Source: Saccharospirillaceae bacterium (lineage in GTDB: Bacteria; Pseudomonadota; Gammaproteobacteria; Pseudomonadales; Oceanobacteraceae). Taken from it: DNA of 64,000 bases. The notes under the pieces were generated by a model. The model saw nothing but the letters and a program-made list of their open reading frames with translations. It had not been told where the DNA came from and did not search any database. Each line of letters starts with the position of its first letter. Position 1 is the stretch's first letter. Made by a program: the position numbers and the translations under genes. The DNA lies in assembly GCA_021208685.1 (NCBI GenBank), contig JAJOJJ010000045.1, positions 1 to 64,000 on the forward strand, written 5' to 3'. Below, one piece after another: positions 46,905 to 56,309 of the stretch.

Positions 46905-49517
46905 TTACTGCGCGTGTAATACCCGTTCGTGAACAAAGTGCGTTTTCATTTTTTCCGCATCGTTAAAAGGTAAATTACGGTTTTTACGCGATAACCACAG
47001 ATGAATGCCGTCGTCGTAATGCGGTGATGCCGGGTTGCCCGACTGACCACCCGCCACAACCAGATTCAGCGGTTCCGGCTGGCTGAAATCGACGATCATA
47101 CGCATGGCCGGAATATTCCAGACGGCATAATCCGAGCCTAAATTGTAACCCGCCACATTCAGCGTATTACGGTTACCACCCGCAGGATAAGGCCCACGGT
47201 CGGTGTATTGCGCCAGACTATCCACCGCTTTTGCTTTCAGACCGGAAAGGAATGGCCGCATATGCGTGGTTTCGGTTTGCCAGTGATAAAACGCCAGTTG
47301 CCCCCAGCGCCACTGGCTGTCATCACTGCCCAGCTGCTGTTGCAGATAAGGCCAGGTCGCTGCCAGTGCGCGGGCAATAATCTGCCCGGGCAATTCGGTG
47401 TCGGCACTATGAATATCATCCCAGAACGGTGCCCAGCCTTCGTCCTGAGTACGGCCAAGCAGATGATCCTGATAGGCGGAATAGGCACGGCCATTCATTG
47501 CCAGAAAGGCCTGCCAAAGCTGACCGTCTTCAGGCCCCAGTTCATCCATAAACATGGCACGGATCAGATTATGCTCAAAGCCGCCCCACACCGCCGCGCT
47601 GCGCGAGTCTTCCGCCATTTCGCCGTCAAATGCGTGGATAATCTGCAGCACGTTCTCAGCATCAGCCCGCTGTGCCTGCGGTAAAGCCGCAATGCCATCA
47701 CGGATCATGTGTTGCCACATCTCAGAGCGCCAGAGCTGCTGAACCTTAGCCACCAGAATATCGCGCCGGTCTGCCTGCATGGCCTCCATACTGGCGTAGT
47801 TATGATCGTTGCGCTCTGCCAGCATCTGCATAATGCGTTCAGCGCGCTCCGGGTAATACCAGGAGCTGGTCAGGCGCGGGCTGTAATCCGCCGCTACGGT
47901 GCGATGATTACCCGTGCCCAGATAACCGCTTTGCGGATTCCGTGACCGCGGTGTATCGGCACCGCCCCAGTACCCCTGCCAATCATACTCGCCGGTCCAG
48001 CCGGGGCTCGGAAAATGCCCGCTGCCTGCTTTGCGTTTGGGATAATTTCCCGTGATCTGCCAGGCAACATTTTCTTTGTCACCATAAATCACGTTCAGGT
48101 GAATAAAGCCGACGCCATTTAATGCCTGCTCGGCCTCATCCATGGTTTTGGCTTTACCTAAATTAAAAAACGACTCAATGGTGTTATCCGGAAATTGTGC
48201 CGTCCAGCTTAACGCCAGACCAAATTCCGAGCTGGCCGGAATGGCAATCATCTCGTGTTTGGGTTTATTTTTAATCGCCGCATTCAGCAATGGACCATGA
48301 CGTGTAGACTGCACCTCAATCATCACCGGATCACGGCCTTTAACCTGAATGGTTTCACTGCGGCTGCTGACCGGATACCACTGACCCTGATACCAATATT
48401 CGGTGTTACCTTCGCGCTCGCGTAATTTCTCCAGAAACACATCCTGAGTATCGGCCATCACCATGGTTTCACCCCAGCCGATATGGCCGTTATAACCGGC
48501 AACCAGCGCCGGAATGCCCGGCAGAGTAATGCCAATACCGCTGTATTCCGGGCTTTTAACGCCCATCAGCATCCAGGTGGACGGATGCGATAACAACAGA
48601 TGAGTATCATTGGCGACCAGCGTGGCTCCTGCGGCGGTTTTATCTTTATGCACGCCCCAGTTATTGGATGCCGCAATGCCCTGACCGTTAATCCGCTTCA
48701 GTTTCTGCTCAACGGCGGCCAGAGAACGGAGCTGTTCACTAATGGCAGCCAGCGGACTTTCAGCACCGGATAAATCAATACCCGCCAGCTTATTCGCCTC
48801 AGCCAGATCAATAGCTTCATCCGGATAAACAGGGGCCAGATAGGCGGCTTTTTCCAGCCCCAGTTTTTCCGCCATTTGCAGAAAACCCAACTCTTCATGC
48901 AGGTTAAACCCCACCCCCAGATTCAGCATCACAAACAGCCCCAGCGTATTGGCAGGCTGCCAGGCCTCCGGCTGATAATCGTTAATGGCCAGCTCCAGCG
49001 GCAAGCGATCACGGTGGCTGTTTAGGTAAGCATTAACGCCAGCCGCAAAGCCCGTCAGGTGTTCTCTGAGCTCCGGGCTTAATGCGGCATAACGCTCTTC
49101 GATAATCTGCGGAATGCCCAGAGTACGCATGTAGATATCCATATCGAGCGCGATATCACCGGTCATCTCCGCCAGACGCCCGCGTGCCAGCAGATTCATC
49201 GACACCATCTGCGCCAGACGGTCTTCCGCCATCGCATAACCGATGCCGAACGTCAGGTCCTGCAGGTTCTGAGCCTCGATAAAAGGCACACCGTATTCAT
49301 CACGGCGGATGCTCACATCCTCCTGCAGACCCCGCACCGGCACCTCACCGGTTAACGGGTCAAGATTACGCTCACTGATCCAGTCAAAAATCGGGCCGCA
49401 GCCCGTTAATAATGTGGTGGTTGCCAGCATCGGTAAAAGCAAGGCCCGATGCAGACCTGAAGGTTTTTTATATTTTTTATTATTCACAAAAATACCCGTG
49501 CCGCAGTTGCGACTCAT
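46905..49517 (-). CDS. penicillin acylase-family N-terminal-nucleophile hydrolase, lipoprotein
   Basis: 870 residues, within the usual 750-870 range. The N-terminus ends in lipobox TLLTGC (Cys about 40), so the mature enzyme is probably lipid-anchored in the envelope. The precursor should cut itself before the Ser in AASNNWGV (about residue 281), the Ntn nucleophile, giving alpha and beta chains; NDTHLLLSHPS follows as in the family. Members hydrolyse penicillins, cephalosporin side chains or acyl-homoserine lactones; the substrate here is unknown. A GTG at 49487 would give a shorter, more standard lipoprotein signal. It stands alone with its own terminator. Confidence 0.9.
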   Translation of the reverse strand: MSRNCGTGIFVNNKKYKKPSGLHRALLLPMLATTTLLTGCGPIFDWISERNLDPLTGEVPVRGLQEDVSIRRDEYGVPFIEAQNLQDLTFGIGYAMAEDRLAQMVSMNLLARGRLAEMTGDIALDMDIYMRTLGIPQIIEERYAALSPELREHLTGFAAGVNAYLNSHRDRLPLELAINDYQPEAWQPANTLGLFVMLNLGVGFNLHEELGFLQMAEKLGLEKAAYLAPVYPDEAIDLAEANKLAGIDLSGAESPLAAISEQLRSLAAVEQKLKRINGQGIAASNNWGVHKDKTAAGATLVANDTHLLLSHPSTWMLMGVKSPEYSGIGITLPGIPALVAGYNGHIGWGETMVMADTQDVFLEKLREREGNTEYWYQGQWYPVSSRSETIQVKGRDPVMIEVQSTRHGPLLNAAIKNKPKHEMIAIPASSEFGLALSWTAQFPDNTIESFFNLGKAKTMDEAEQALNGVGFIHLNVIYGDKENVAWQITGNYPKRKAGSGHFPSPGWTGEYDWQGYWGGADTPRSRNPQSGYLGTGNHRTVAADYSPRLTSSWYYPERAERIMQMLAERNDHNYASMEAMQADRRDILVAKVQQLWRSEMWQHMIRDGIAALPQAQRADAENVLQIIHAFDGEMAEDSRSAAVWGGFEHNLIRAMFMDELGPEDGQLWQAFLAMNGRAYSAYQDHLLGRTQDEGWAPFWDDIHSADTELPGQIIARALAATWPYLQQQLGSDDSQWRWGQLAFYHWQTETTHMRPFLSGLKAKAVDSLAQYTDRGPYPAGGNRNTLNVAGYNLGSDYAVWNIPAMRMIVDFSQPEPLNLVVAGGQSGNPASPHYDDGIHLWLSRKNRNLPFNDAEKMKTHFVHERVLHAQ

Positions 49518-49606
49518 AAGAAAAGGTAAGAACGCAGCGGATTATGGCGGTCAGGCCACAGGGCGAACAGGGACTTTTGTGCCAAACGGAAAGCTGAACA
49601 GCGACC

Positions 49607-49641
49607 AAAAAAAAAGCCCAAATGCGAACATTTGGGCTTTT
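49607..49641 (-). terminator. terminator after tRNA-fMet
   Basis: Perfect 10-bp stem (AGCCCAAATG with its complement) around TTCG on the minus strand, followed by a long T run. It lies 12 bp after the tRNA 3' end. Confidence 0.93.
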
Positions 49642-49650
49642 CATCAATTT

Positions 49651-49727
<77 letters not shown>

Positions 49728-49906
49728 TCAGAGGCTGCGAATAATACGGATGCATCCCTGTACTGTCAAGCCTAACATTTTGTTTTTTAGGTATTTTTCC
49801 CGCAACGACCAGGAATTTACAGAAAAGTTGCTTCACTGTCTGGCGTGTGTGGAATACAGGTGGTACGTTATCTGAACAAAAAATAACAACAATAAAAATC
49901 GAGCAT

Positions 49907-50950
49907 ATGAGTTCGCATCCGACCAATACTTTGACGACGGCGGCTTTGCAGCCATTGTTGCGTTTGTTGGAGAGCAAAGGTTTCTCCGGCATGGATTTGC
50001 TGTCACCAGGCCAGGAGGCCAGAACCGAGACTGTTTCCAGCCAGCGCATGTCCATCAGCCAGTTTGACCGGTTGCTGGAACAGGCCAGCAAACTGCTTAA
50101 CGAACCTGCCATCGGCCTTGCCGCCGGACAGCACCTTGACCTGCCCAGTTTTTATCTGCTGGGATTTCTGTTGAGCAGCTGCCAGACCGGCCGTGAAGCC
50201 CTGACCATTCTGCGCCGTTACTATTCGCTGATCAGTGATACCCGCTCACCCGATCTGTTTGTCGGGCATGAAAGCATTAAAGTGGTGTATTACGTTGCTG
50301 ACGGCAGTGCCTTTGGCAGTCATGCCCGCAGTGAATTTATTGCTACCAGCATTCATACAGCCGGTAAAGCGTTTGGCGGCAATTACTATCAGGTTCAGGG
50401 CGTGGGCTTCCGTTTTCCGGCGCCCGCTTACCGCGACCGGCTGGAGCAGTTTTTCGGCATCCCGATTCTTTACAATCAGGCTCATAACTGGATTTCGTTT
50501 TCCGGCAAGTTATTGGATAAACCGCTGGCTCAGGCCAATCCGGAGCTGTTCAATACCCTGCGCCGTCAGGCTGAACTCTCCACTACCCGGTTCAGTCAGT
50601 TGCAGGCTTTCAGCCGTAAAGTCATGCACATTCTTTATCAGTGGCCGGATTCGATTCCGATTACTAAAGAAGCGGTGGCCGATTTACTGAGCACCAGCAG
50701 CCGCACCCTCACCCGCCGTCTGCAGGAGGAAGATTGCCAGTTTTCATCATTGCTGCGCGATGTGCGTCTGGAAAAAGCCAAACAGGCTCTGGAGCGTGGT
50801 CATACGGATGTGCAGCAGCTGGCCATTGAGCTGGGCTTTTCTGATCGCCGGGGGTTTGAACGGGCATTTAAGCAGTGGACCGGAGAAACGCCTGCCGCTT
50901 ACCGGCGCAATTGTCGTTCTCGCAGCGAAGAGCTGGCGGAAACGGATTAG
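49907..50950 (+). CDS. AraC-family regulator with Arabinose_bd-type domain
   Basis: 347 residues from the ATG at 49907 (MSSHPTNTLTTAALQPLLRL). The N-terminal ~200 residues match the Arabinose_bd-type ligand domain (ISQFDRLLEQASKLLNEPAI, then GLAAGQHLDLPSFYLLGFLL). The C-terminal double helix-turn-helix includes LLSTSSRTLTRRLQEEDCQF and QQLAIELGFSDRRGFERAFK with WTGETPAAYRR. Relatives of this type (for example OruR or ArgR-like regulators) often control lipid or amine catabolism. No target gene is adjacent. A strong terminator follows. Confidence 0.9.
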   Translation: MSSHPTNTLTTAALQPLLRLLESKGFSGMDLLSPGQEARTETVSSQRMSISQFDRLLEQASKLLNEPAIGLAAGQHLDLPSFYLLGFLLSSCQTGREALTILRRYYSLISDTRSPDLFVGHESIKVVYYVADGSAFGSHARSEFIATSIHTAGKAFGGNYYQVQGVGFRFPAPAYRDRLEQFFGIPILYNQAHNWISFSGKLLDKPLAQANPELFNTLRRQAELSTTRFSQLQAFSRKVMHILYQWPDSIPITKEAVADLLSTSSRTLTRRLQEEDCQFSSLLRDVRLEKAKQALERGHTDVQQLAIELGFSDRRGFERAFKQWTGETPAAYRRNCRSRSEELAETD

Positions 50951-50970
50951 CCGCTTATTCTCTGGTGTAA

Positions 50971-50995
50971 AAAAGCGGCCCAATGGGCCGCTTTT
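50971..50995. terminator. bidirectional terminator
   Basis: Stem AAAAGCGGCCC / GGGCCGCTTTT around AAT, with a T run on the plus strand and an A run on the other side. It lies between the convergent araC-type gene and the helical protein gene. Confidence 0.92.
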
Positions 50996-51016
50996 TTTAA
51001 TGGCTGTTTCTATGCT

Positions 51017-51472
51017 TTACCAGTCGCTGGCAGAAAGAGCAGCGCGGACGGTGCGCATCTTTTCAGACTCTTCCAGTGCAATGAGATTCTGAAACAACTG
51101 GCGGGAATCCGCGCTGGTCGCTTCGCTCAGCATCTGCTGGTACAGGCTTATCATGTAGTCGTCGATTTTCAGCGCCACACTGACCAGTTCATCAACCGAA
51201 ATATCGGCATGAAGTTCCTGGCTGTTTTTTAATGCGTCGCTGATTGAGCCGGGCTCAAACTGGTGCCATTCGGTGAGTACTTTCTGACTCGCATGTTCTT
51301 GCATGCTGGTCATTGATCGGGCCAACGTATCTTCATGCGCGGCCAGCAACTGCAACATCATGTCGACCCGCTCACGTTGTGTCTGATCGCGCAGTTGCTG
51401 GTAGAGATTACGTGCATGCTCATGCAGGCGACGGCTGTATTCGAGCACATCTTTGACCGTGGAATAACTCAT
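51017..51472 (-). CDS. hypothetical helical protein, ferritin-like layout
   Basis: 151 residues, almost wholly helical, with four long helices: VLEYSRRLHEHARNLYQQLR, ERVDMMLQLLAAHEDTLARS, ISVDELVSVALKIDDYMISL and SRQLFQNLIALEESEKMRTV. The spacing of Glu/His residues (LLAAHED and LIALEES.K) recalls ferritin-like or DUF2383-like bundles, but the full EXXH pair is not clear. No signal peptide. Function unknown. Confidence 0.6.
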   Translation of the reverse strand: MSYSTVKDVLEYSRRLHEHARNLYQQLRDQTQRERVDMMLQLLAAHEDTLARSMTSMQEHASQKVLTEWHQFEPGSISDALKNSQELHADISVDELVSVALKIDDYMISLYQQMLSEATSADSRQLFQNLIALEESEKMRTVRAALSASDW

Positions 51473-51610
51473 TTTTCTGCTCCCTGTTCAAAGACCACCA
51501 TGGCCCGCAGACCCGCGGGTCCGGTGGCGTAAACCCTGTGGACTGTTACAGCATAGCGTCCACAGTGGTATACGCCATTGCGCAGGATCAACCTGCACAC
51601 AGGGTTATGA

Positions 51611-52165
51611 TCACTCGTCGCCGGAGTCGGATTCGTCAAACTGATCGGCCAGCTGCTGGCGGTAAGGACGTACCGCTTCTTTATCCTGCTTGCTGACGTT
51701 TTCTACCGAACGAAGCATCATCAGTGATGTTGTCATCATTTGCTCCATCATCATCTTTTGCTCGGCAGACATGCCTTCGGATTGACGGATCTGTTCCAGT
51801 TGCGCTTCCAGCTGCGACAGACTGACCTGTTCATTTTCCATCTCCAGCGCCATATAGCCCATGGTGACGCGACGGGAAATCTCGGCCCACTGCTCGATGT
51901 TTTTATAACCGTTGGCTTTTACCTGCTTGCTGAAGTCGTTATACAGGCCGGCATCTTTCAGTTGTTCAATGCCTTTGTTGAACATGGCATCAAGGCTGGT
52001 TTCACCGGCAAAGTTTTCTTCCGGCAATTTATCTTCATGCTGATCCAGCCACTTTTCCAGTGCGGGCATGGCTTCCATCCAGTGTTTTACATCCTTTTCT
52101 GTCAGATCAGCAGCCATTACCAGTGGTGCCAGCAAGCTGATCAGTAACGTCATAACGATGCGCAT
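51611..52165 (-). CDS. exported hypothetical protein, acidic and Met-rich
   Basis: 184 residues from the ATG at 52165 (MRIVMTLLISLLAPLVMAAD), with a clear signal peptide. The mature protein begins LTEKDVKHWMEAMPALEKWL, has a Met-rich helical segment (EQKMMMEQMMTTSLMMLRSV, about 145-165) and an acidic end, DESDSGDE. The Met cluster might bind Cu or a membrane, but this is speculative. No family recognised. Starts 50 bp before the methyltransferase stop on the same strand. Confidence 0.65.
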   Translation of the reverse strand: MRIVMTLLISLLAPLVMAADLTEKDVKHWMEAMPALEKWLDQHEDKLPEENFAGETSLDAMFNKGIEQLKDAGLYNDFSKQVKANGYKNIEQWAEISRRVTMGYMALEMENEQVSLSQLEAQLEQIRQSEGMSAEQKMMMEQMMTTSLMMLRSVENVSKQDKEAVRPYRQQLADQFDESDSGDE

Positions 52166-52215
52166 AGGTTTCTCCCTGAGTGTGTGAATTAAGGCGTTAT
52201 TGATGATAAGGCCGG

Positions 52216-52881
52216 TTACGTTAGTCGAGTTTGACCGGCGCGGCAATAAATCTCAATCGCCACCGCTTCATCAAAATCCCCAATGGCCGGAAGTGTTGAG
52301 CAGACGGTGGAATGCAGGCAATCGAGCGCTACAAAGTCCGGGGCAACGAAGTGGCTTTCAGCCAGTATCCAGTCGGGAATATTCAGCATCAGTTGTTTGA
52401 GGTCGGCACTGGAGCTGATGTCGTATAGCACGTCACTGGCCAGCAGCAGATCAACCTGTGGCCACTCGCCTTGTACCGGCAAAACATGAACATCATTGAG
52501 TGCTGCATTTTCTGTTGCCGCCAATAGGGCATTGTTATCAAGATCGGCGATCCAGACTTCTGCGGCCCCGGCTTTAGCAGCGGCAATTCCCACCAGCGCC
52601 GAGCCACAGCCAAAATCCAGCACCCGCTTCCCGGCCACGTAGTTGGGGTTATCAACAATCCAGCGTGCCAGAGCCCGCCCACCGGCCCAGGCGAAAGCCC
52701 AATACGGCAGGCGTTGCCAGAAAGCACCGATTGCCTGACTGTCCAGCGTTAATCGGGGGTCAGGCAAACTGAGCAGCCACAAGGTTAGCTGCTCGTCAGT
52801 AAGCGGTTCGGCGCGCAGCTCTGCGCCGGGCAATATGAGCGCCTGCTGTAAGCTGGCAAGGTGCGAAGGATCGGAAGTCAT
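52216..52881 (-). CDS. class I methyltransferase (ETFB-lysine/METTL20-like)
   Basis: 221 residues. The N-terminal helix region (PYWAFAWAGGRALARWI) precedes SAM motif I VLDFGCGSALVGIAAAKAGA (about 87-106), motif II VWIADLD and motif IV VDLLLASDVLYD. Trp-Ala-Phe-.-Trp-Ala-.-G plus DVLYD is typical of the Methyltransf_16 group of protein-lysine methyltransferases, such as those acting on electron-transfer flavoprotein beta. The gene at 59844 encodes a relative with the same layout. The C-terminus differs between the two. Confidence 0.82.
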   Translation of the reverse strand: MTSDPSHLASLQQALILPGAELRAEPLTDEQLTLWLLSLPDPRLTLDSQAIGAFWQRLPYWAFAWAGGRALARWIVDNPNYVAGKRVLDFGCGSALVGIAAAKAGAAEVWIADLDNNALLAATENAALNDVHVLPVQGEWPQVDLLLASDVLYDISSSADLKQLMLNIPDWILAESHFVAPDFVALDCLHSTVCSTLPAIGDFDEAVAIEIYCRAGQTRLT

Positions 52882-52902
52882 AACGGGCCCGGAGACGATG
52901 GA

Positions 52903-54015
52903 TTAAAACCATTGCTGCTTAAACGCGGTTACCTTTTCCAGATAACGGCGCGACTCGGCTTTGGGATGCTTATGCACGATGGTGCGATAGACGTCATCAG
53001 CCGACAGCGAATTAATCCGCTGAATGGCTTTTTTGCGGTCAGAATGAAACGCTCTGAGTAAATTCCCTGCGCCACCGTTATACGCGGCAATCATGCAGTA
53101 TTCGCGTTTTTGCCAGCCCTGAATATCGCGCAGATACACGTCGCGCAAAATGGATAAATACGCGCTGCCAGCGTCGATATTATTCGCAGGGTTCAACAGA
53201 TAATTGCGACTGGGCCGATCACTGCGACCGTAAATACGCTGGTACACATCCCGTCCGGCGGTATCCTGCATCACCTGCATAAGACCGTAAGCTCCGGAAT
53301 GGGAAACCGCAAAGGGATTAAAACTGCTTTCCGTTTCAATGACGGCAAGAATTAATGCCGGGGACAGCTGATAGCGTTTCGCTGCCTGTTCAACCAGTGG
53401 CCGGTATCCTTCTGCACTGCGTTGTTTATGACGGCTTACCATGGCGACATCGACCCAATATCGAGCGCCTTTGTGCCGCAGTTTGTGATCAATCAGATAT
53501 TGCGCATATCGCTCGGCACGCCAAGGATATTCAATGCTTTTACCATCCTGATCAAGCACCTGTCCGGCAAGAAAAGGCTTACCGGTAATCCCCATATCGG
53601 CCGCGGTGTACAAATCCACGGCTGAAGGATCTGCGGGGGTAAGTAAGGTAGCCACCAGAGCCTGACGAATGGCGGTTAACGGTGTTTTGCTGCGCTCACT
53701 TTCAACCCGGATGCGGCCTGCGGCAAAGTCGATATGAACCCGGGTGTGGTAGTCATCAAGGTATTTGACCATGGCATGAGCGGAGGCTTCTTCAAAATCC
53801 TGCCCCCAGACCTGATTAGCCTTTTCAGAGAAAAAGGCGTACTCAAGAATCACCGTCTGCACATCCTCCGAGAGGTCGGCAAAGTTATCCGGCAAACGTC
53901 CATCATCGGCAACGACCGGCAGACTTAAAGAGAGCCACAGCAGACTAAGACACAACAGCGGCCGTCTTAAACGACGAATAATGGAATAGGTAAACAGGGA
54001 CGGAGTTAAAATCAC
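52903..54015 (-). CDS. lytic murein transglycosylase (MltC-like, SLT fold)
   Basis: About 370 residues. A signal-like stretch (RRPLLCLSLLWLSLSLPVVA) precedes a DUF3393-type domain (NQVWGQDFEEASAHAMVKYL) and an SLT catalytic domain: Glu in LAVIETESSFNPFAVS, SGAYGLMQVM, and YNGGAGNLLRAF. It should cleave glycan strands with anhydro-muramic acid formation. No ATG precedes the signal peptide in a proper place; GTG codons at 54015 and 54024 are the best starts, while the long frame to 54159 runs into the DUF1329 gene. No lipobox Cys at the expected site, so it may be soluble. Confidence 0.82.
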   Translation of the reverse strand: MILTPSLFTYSIIRRLRRPLLCLSLLWLSLSLPVVADDGRLPDNFADLSEDVQTVILEYAFFSEKANQVWGQDFEEASAHAMVKYLDDYHTRVHIDFAAGRIRVESERSKTPLTAIRQALVATLLTPADPSAVDLYTAADMGITGKPFLAGQVLDQDGKSIEYPWRAERYAQYLIDHKLRHKGARYWVDVAMVSRHKQRSAEGYRPLVEQAAKRYQLSPALILAVIETESSFNPFAVSHSGAYGLMQVMQDTAGRDVYQRIYGRSDRPSRNYLLNPANNIDAGSAYLSILRDVYLRDIQGWQKREYCMIAAYNGGAGNLLRAFHSDRKKAIQRINSLSADDVYRTIVHKHPKAESRRYLEKVTAFKQQWF

Positions 54016-54070
54016 AAAATACACGGGCAGCAAGGATTGCCACCCAGTGTAATCGCCATGGCGCTGAATG

Positions 54071-55417
54071 TCAGCGCACGGCCTCGCGGCGGATAGCATT
54101 CGGCGAGAAGTCGTCAGCATCCAGTTTAAGGCTGAAATTGATCGTGGCGCCGCGTTCATTATCCAGACCTTCAGCGTAATAGCGCCCGCTTTCCAGATCG
54201 TAGGTCACTTCCAGCGTCGGATAGACCAGCTGGATATCGTAATAGTTAATCGTATGCGCTTCTGTCACCTGCCACAGATCGCCTTTTTCATCGTATTCTT
54301 CGGCGTAAATAATGGACCACGAATCTTCATCAACATAGTAACGACGGGTGGAATAACGATGACTGTAGCCAAGGCGCAGCTTGGCTTCCACCACCCACAC
54401 ACGGTGCGCTTCATAACGCAGCAGTGACGGATTGATGTGGCGATCCTGCAGAATGTTATCAATCTTCAGATTGCCCTGATGCACTTTGTAAGCGTTATAC
54501 GGAATATAAATTTCGCGCTTACCTTTCAGCTCCCAGTCGTAGTAATCCGGTGCGCCGTTAAACATATCAACCTGATCCACGGTACGGATGGCGTTGGTGT
54601 TGGCGTCTGCGGTGTCATAAGCCAGATCCGGGGTACGGCGCAGGCGACGCTGACCCGGCACATAAATCCAGGATTTACGCGGTGAGCGAACCTGATCAAG
54701 CGTTTCATGCACCAGCGTAATGCCACCCGCCATTTGTGCAGGTGCCAGAGTTTTACGCTTCAGGAAAAAAATCTTGTTATCCAGTTCCACCGGTTCTGCA
54801 CCCGGAATGCTGTACTGAATAAAATATTCGTACTCCCGCAGTGCATCAATGCGCTGCCCACCCTGAGTGACCGACGATGCAATCGCGGTATACGCCATAG
54901 AGTGACCGCGAAAGCGCAGGGTGTGGTTCCACAGAACTTCCAGACCATTCTGCGGCACCGGGAACGGTGAAGACATGGTCGCTCCGGTGACACCAGCGCC
55001 GTATTTCATCAGCTCTGCACGACGGGCATTGGTCTTAATGGCTTCGTACACATAATCCGGGTAAGAAGCAGAGCGCTGGGTCGGATAAACCTCGAAATAC
55101 ATATCAGGAAAGCGTTGTAATAATGCCACCTGACCATCGGTCAGACGCGAGCGGTGCTCCGCAATATTGGCTGAAGAGATTCGGAAGCGGGGCTTATCGG
55201 CGGCAAAGGGATCGGCGTGAAAGGCACCTGGCTGATGGGTTGCATCCAATGGCAGACCACCTTTCCAGGCAGGAATATCTTTACCATTGCCTAATTTATC
55301 CGCACCAACCGGGGTCAGATCTTTACCGAGACGGGCGATATCGGCTGGCGAAACAGCGGCGGTGACAGGAAGAACAAAGCACATCAACGCAGCCAATAAA
55401 AAATGTTGTTTCATCAC
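54071..55417 (-). CDS. DUF1329 outer-membrane-type exported protein
   Basis: 448 residues with signal peptide MMKQHFLLAALMCFVLPVTA. The DUF1329 pattern is clear: LGKDLTPVGADKLGNGKDIP near the start, SWIYVPGQRRLRRTPDLAYD (about 265-285) and RYEAHRVWVVEAKLRLGYSH later. DUF1329 proteins resemble LolB/outer-membrane lipoprotein sorting factors, and are often next to DUF1302 and RND genes; none is here. Function unknown, envelope location likely. Upstream lies a long hairpin at 55508-55546. Confidence 0.85.
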   Translation of the reverse strand: MMKQHFLLAALMCFVLPVTAAVSPADIARLGKDLTPVGADKLGNGKDIPAWKGGLPLDATHQPGAFHADPFAADKPRFRISSANIAEHRSRLTDGQVALLQRFPDMYFEVYPTQRSASYPDYVYEAIKTNARRAELMKYGAGVTGATMSSPFPVPQNGLEVLWNHTLRFRGHSMAYTAIASSVTQGGQRIDALREYEYFIQYSIPGAEPVELDNKIFFLKRKTLAPAQMAGGITLVHETLDQVRSPRKSWIYVPGQRRLRRTPDLAYDTADANTNAIRTVDQVDMFNGAPDYYDWELKGKREIYIPYNAYKVHQGNLKIDNILQDRHINPSLLRYEAHRVWVVEAKLRLGYSHRYSTRRYYVDEDSWSIIYAEEYDEKGDLWQVTEAHTINYYDIQLVYPTLEVTYDLESGRYYAEGLDNERGATINFSLKLDADDFSPNAIRREAVR

Positions 55418-55507
55418 ATCACCATCAAGCCGGATTCAGGGGGCGTGCAGGCTACTGACTGGTGATTCTATGATCAACCATATGTTACAAAATCACTACA
55501 AAACTCC

Positions 55508-55546
55508 GCCGGTCGCCGGATGGAAAAAATATCTTCGGCGACCGGC
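55508..55546. repeat. 11-bp perfect hairpin between yip1-type and DUF1329 genes
   Basis: GCCGGTCGCCG (55508-55518) and CGGCGACCGGC (55536-55546) pair perfectly, with a short inner GAT/ATC extension and an A-rich loop. No U-tract follows on the minus strand, so if it terminates the upstream gene it does so poorly; an attenuator or operator is possible. Confidence 0.5.
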
Positions 55547-55569
55547 ATCCTGATAACGACCTTTCAGGC

Positions 55570-56172
55570 TCAGACAAACGCAGGCGCAAGCCCCATTCCC
55601 CAAAGGACAACGGTAATCGCCATACATCCCACCAAAGCACAAAGCCCGACCGTCAGCATGGAGCTGGCGAAAATAAAGCCGCGCTCTTCCGGAATATCCA
55701 TAAAAACAGGCACTCCGGAGTAAAGCAGGTAAACGCTGTAACAGACCGCAGCCAGTACGACCATGACATCGAGCCAGAGAATGGGCAGCAGACCAATAAA
55801 TCCCGACAAGAACATCGGAGTGGCCGTAAAAATGGTAAAAATCAGGCAGCGCTCATAGCTGGCGCTGGCGCCGAAGGTTCGTTCCATCCAGAACATCGCA
55901 TAAGCCACCATTGCCACGCCAAACAATAAGGCGAAATAGAAAGCAACCGCCATCGGCAACGCACTTTCAGCACTGAGTTTCACCACATCACCACCGGCAA
56001 TACTCCAGCCATACTGGGTGGTACCGATAAACAGTGAGACCGGTGGAATCAAAGCAAGAAAGATCAGATTGCGGACGAAGACTTCCAGAATGGAACCAGC
56101 CCGTTCCCGACGAATCTCCGCCCACTCACGCCGTGGATGATACAGCAGTCCGAACATATGATTGATAAACAT
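55570..56172 (-). CDS. Yip1-family membrane protein
   Basis: 200 residues from the ATG at 56172 (MFINHMFGLLYHPRREWAEI). Five membrane helices (about 35-55, 70-95, 110-130, 140-160, 170-195) follow the N-terminal motif LLYHPRREWAEIRRE, typical for bacterial Yip1-domain proteins of unknown function at the inner membrane. Longer start at 56226 adds 18 residues without family likeness. GAGGTGAGCG serves as ribosome site. Confidence 0.8.
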   Translation of the reverse strand: MFINHMFGLLYHPRREWAEIRRERAGSILEVFVRNLIFLALIPPVSLFIGTTQYGWSIAGGDVVKLSAESALPMAVAFYFALLFGVAMVAYAMFWMERTFGASASYERCLIFTIFTATPMFLSGFIGLLPILWLDVMVVLAAVCYSVYLLYSGVPVFMDIPEERGFIFASSMLTVGLCALVGCMAITVVLWGMGLAPAFV

Positions 56173-56309
56173 AGCGCTCACCTCTTTGTAATCCGAATAC
56201 AAGCAATATGCGCTACCCGCTGACAAAGCAAGCTACGGGCGCGTTATGCAACAAGCTTGTCTGAAAAGACGTCTGTTCAGCACTGACAGCAATATAGGCA
56301 ACGCAATGG

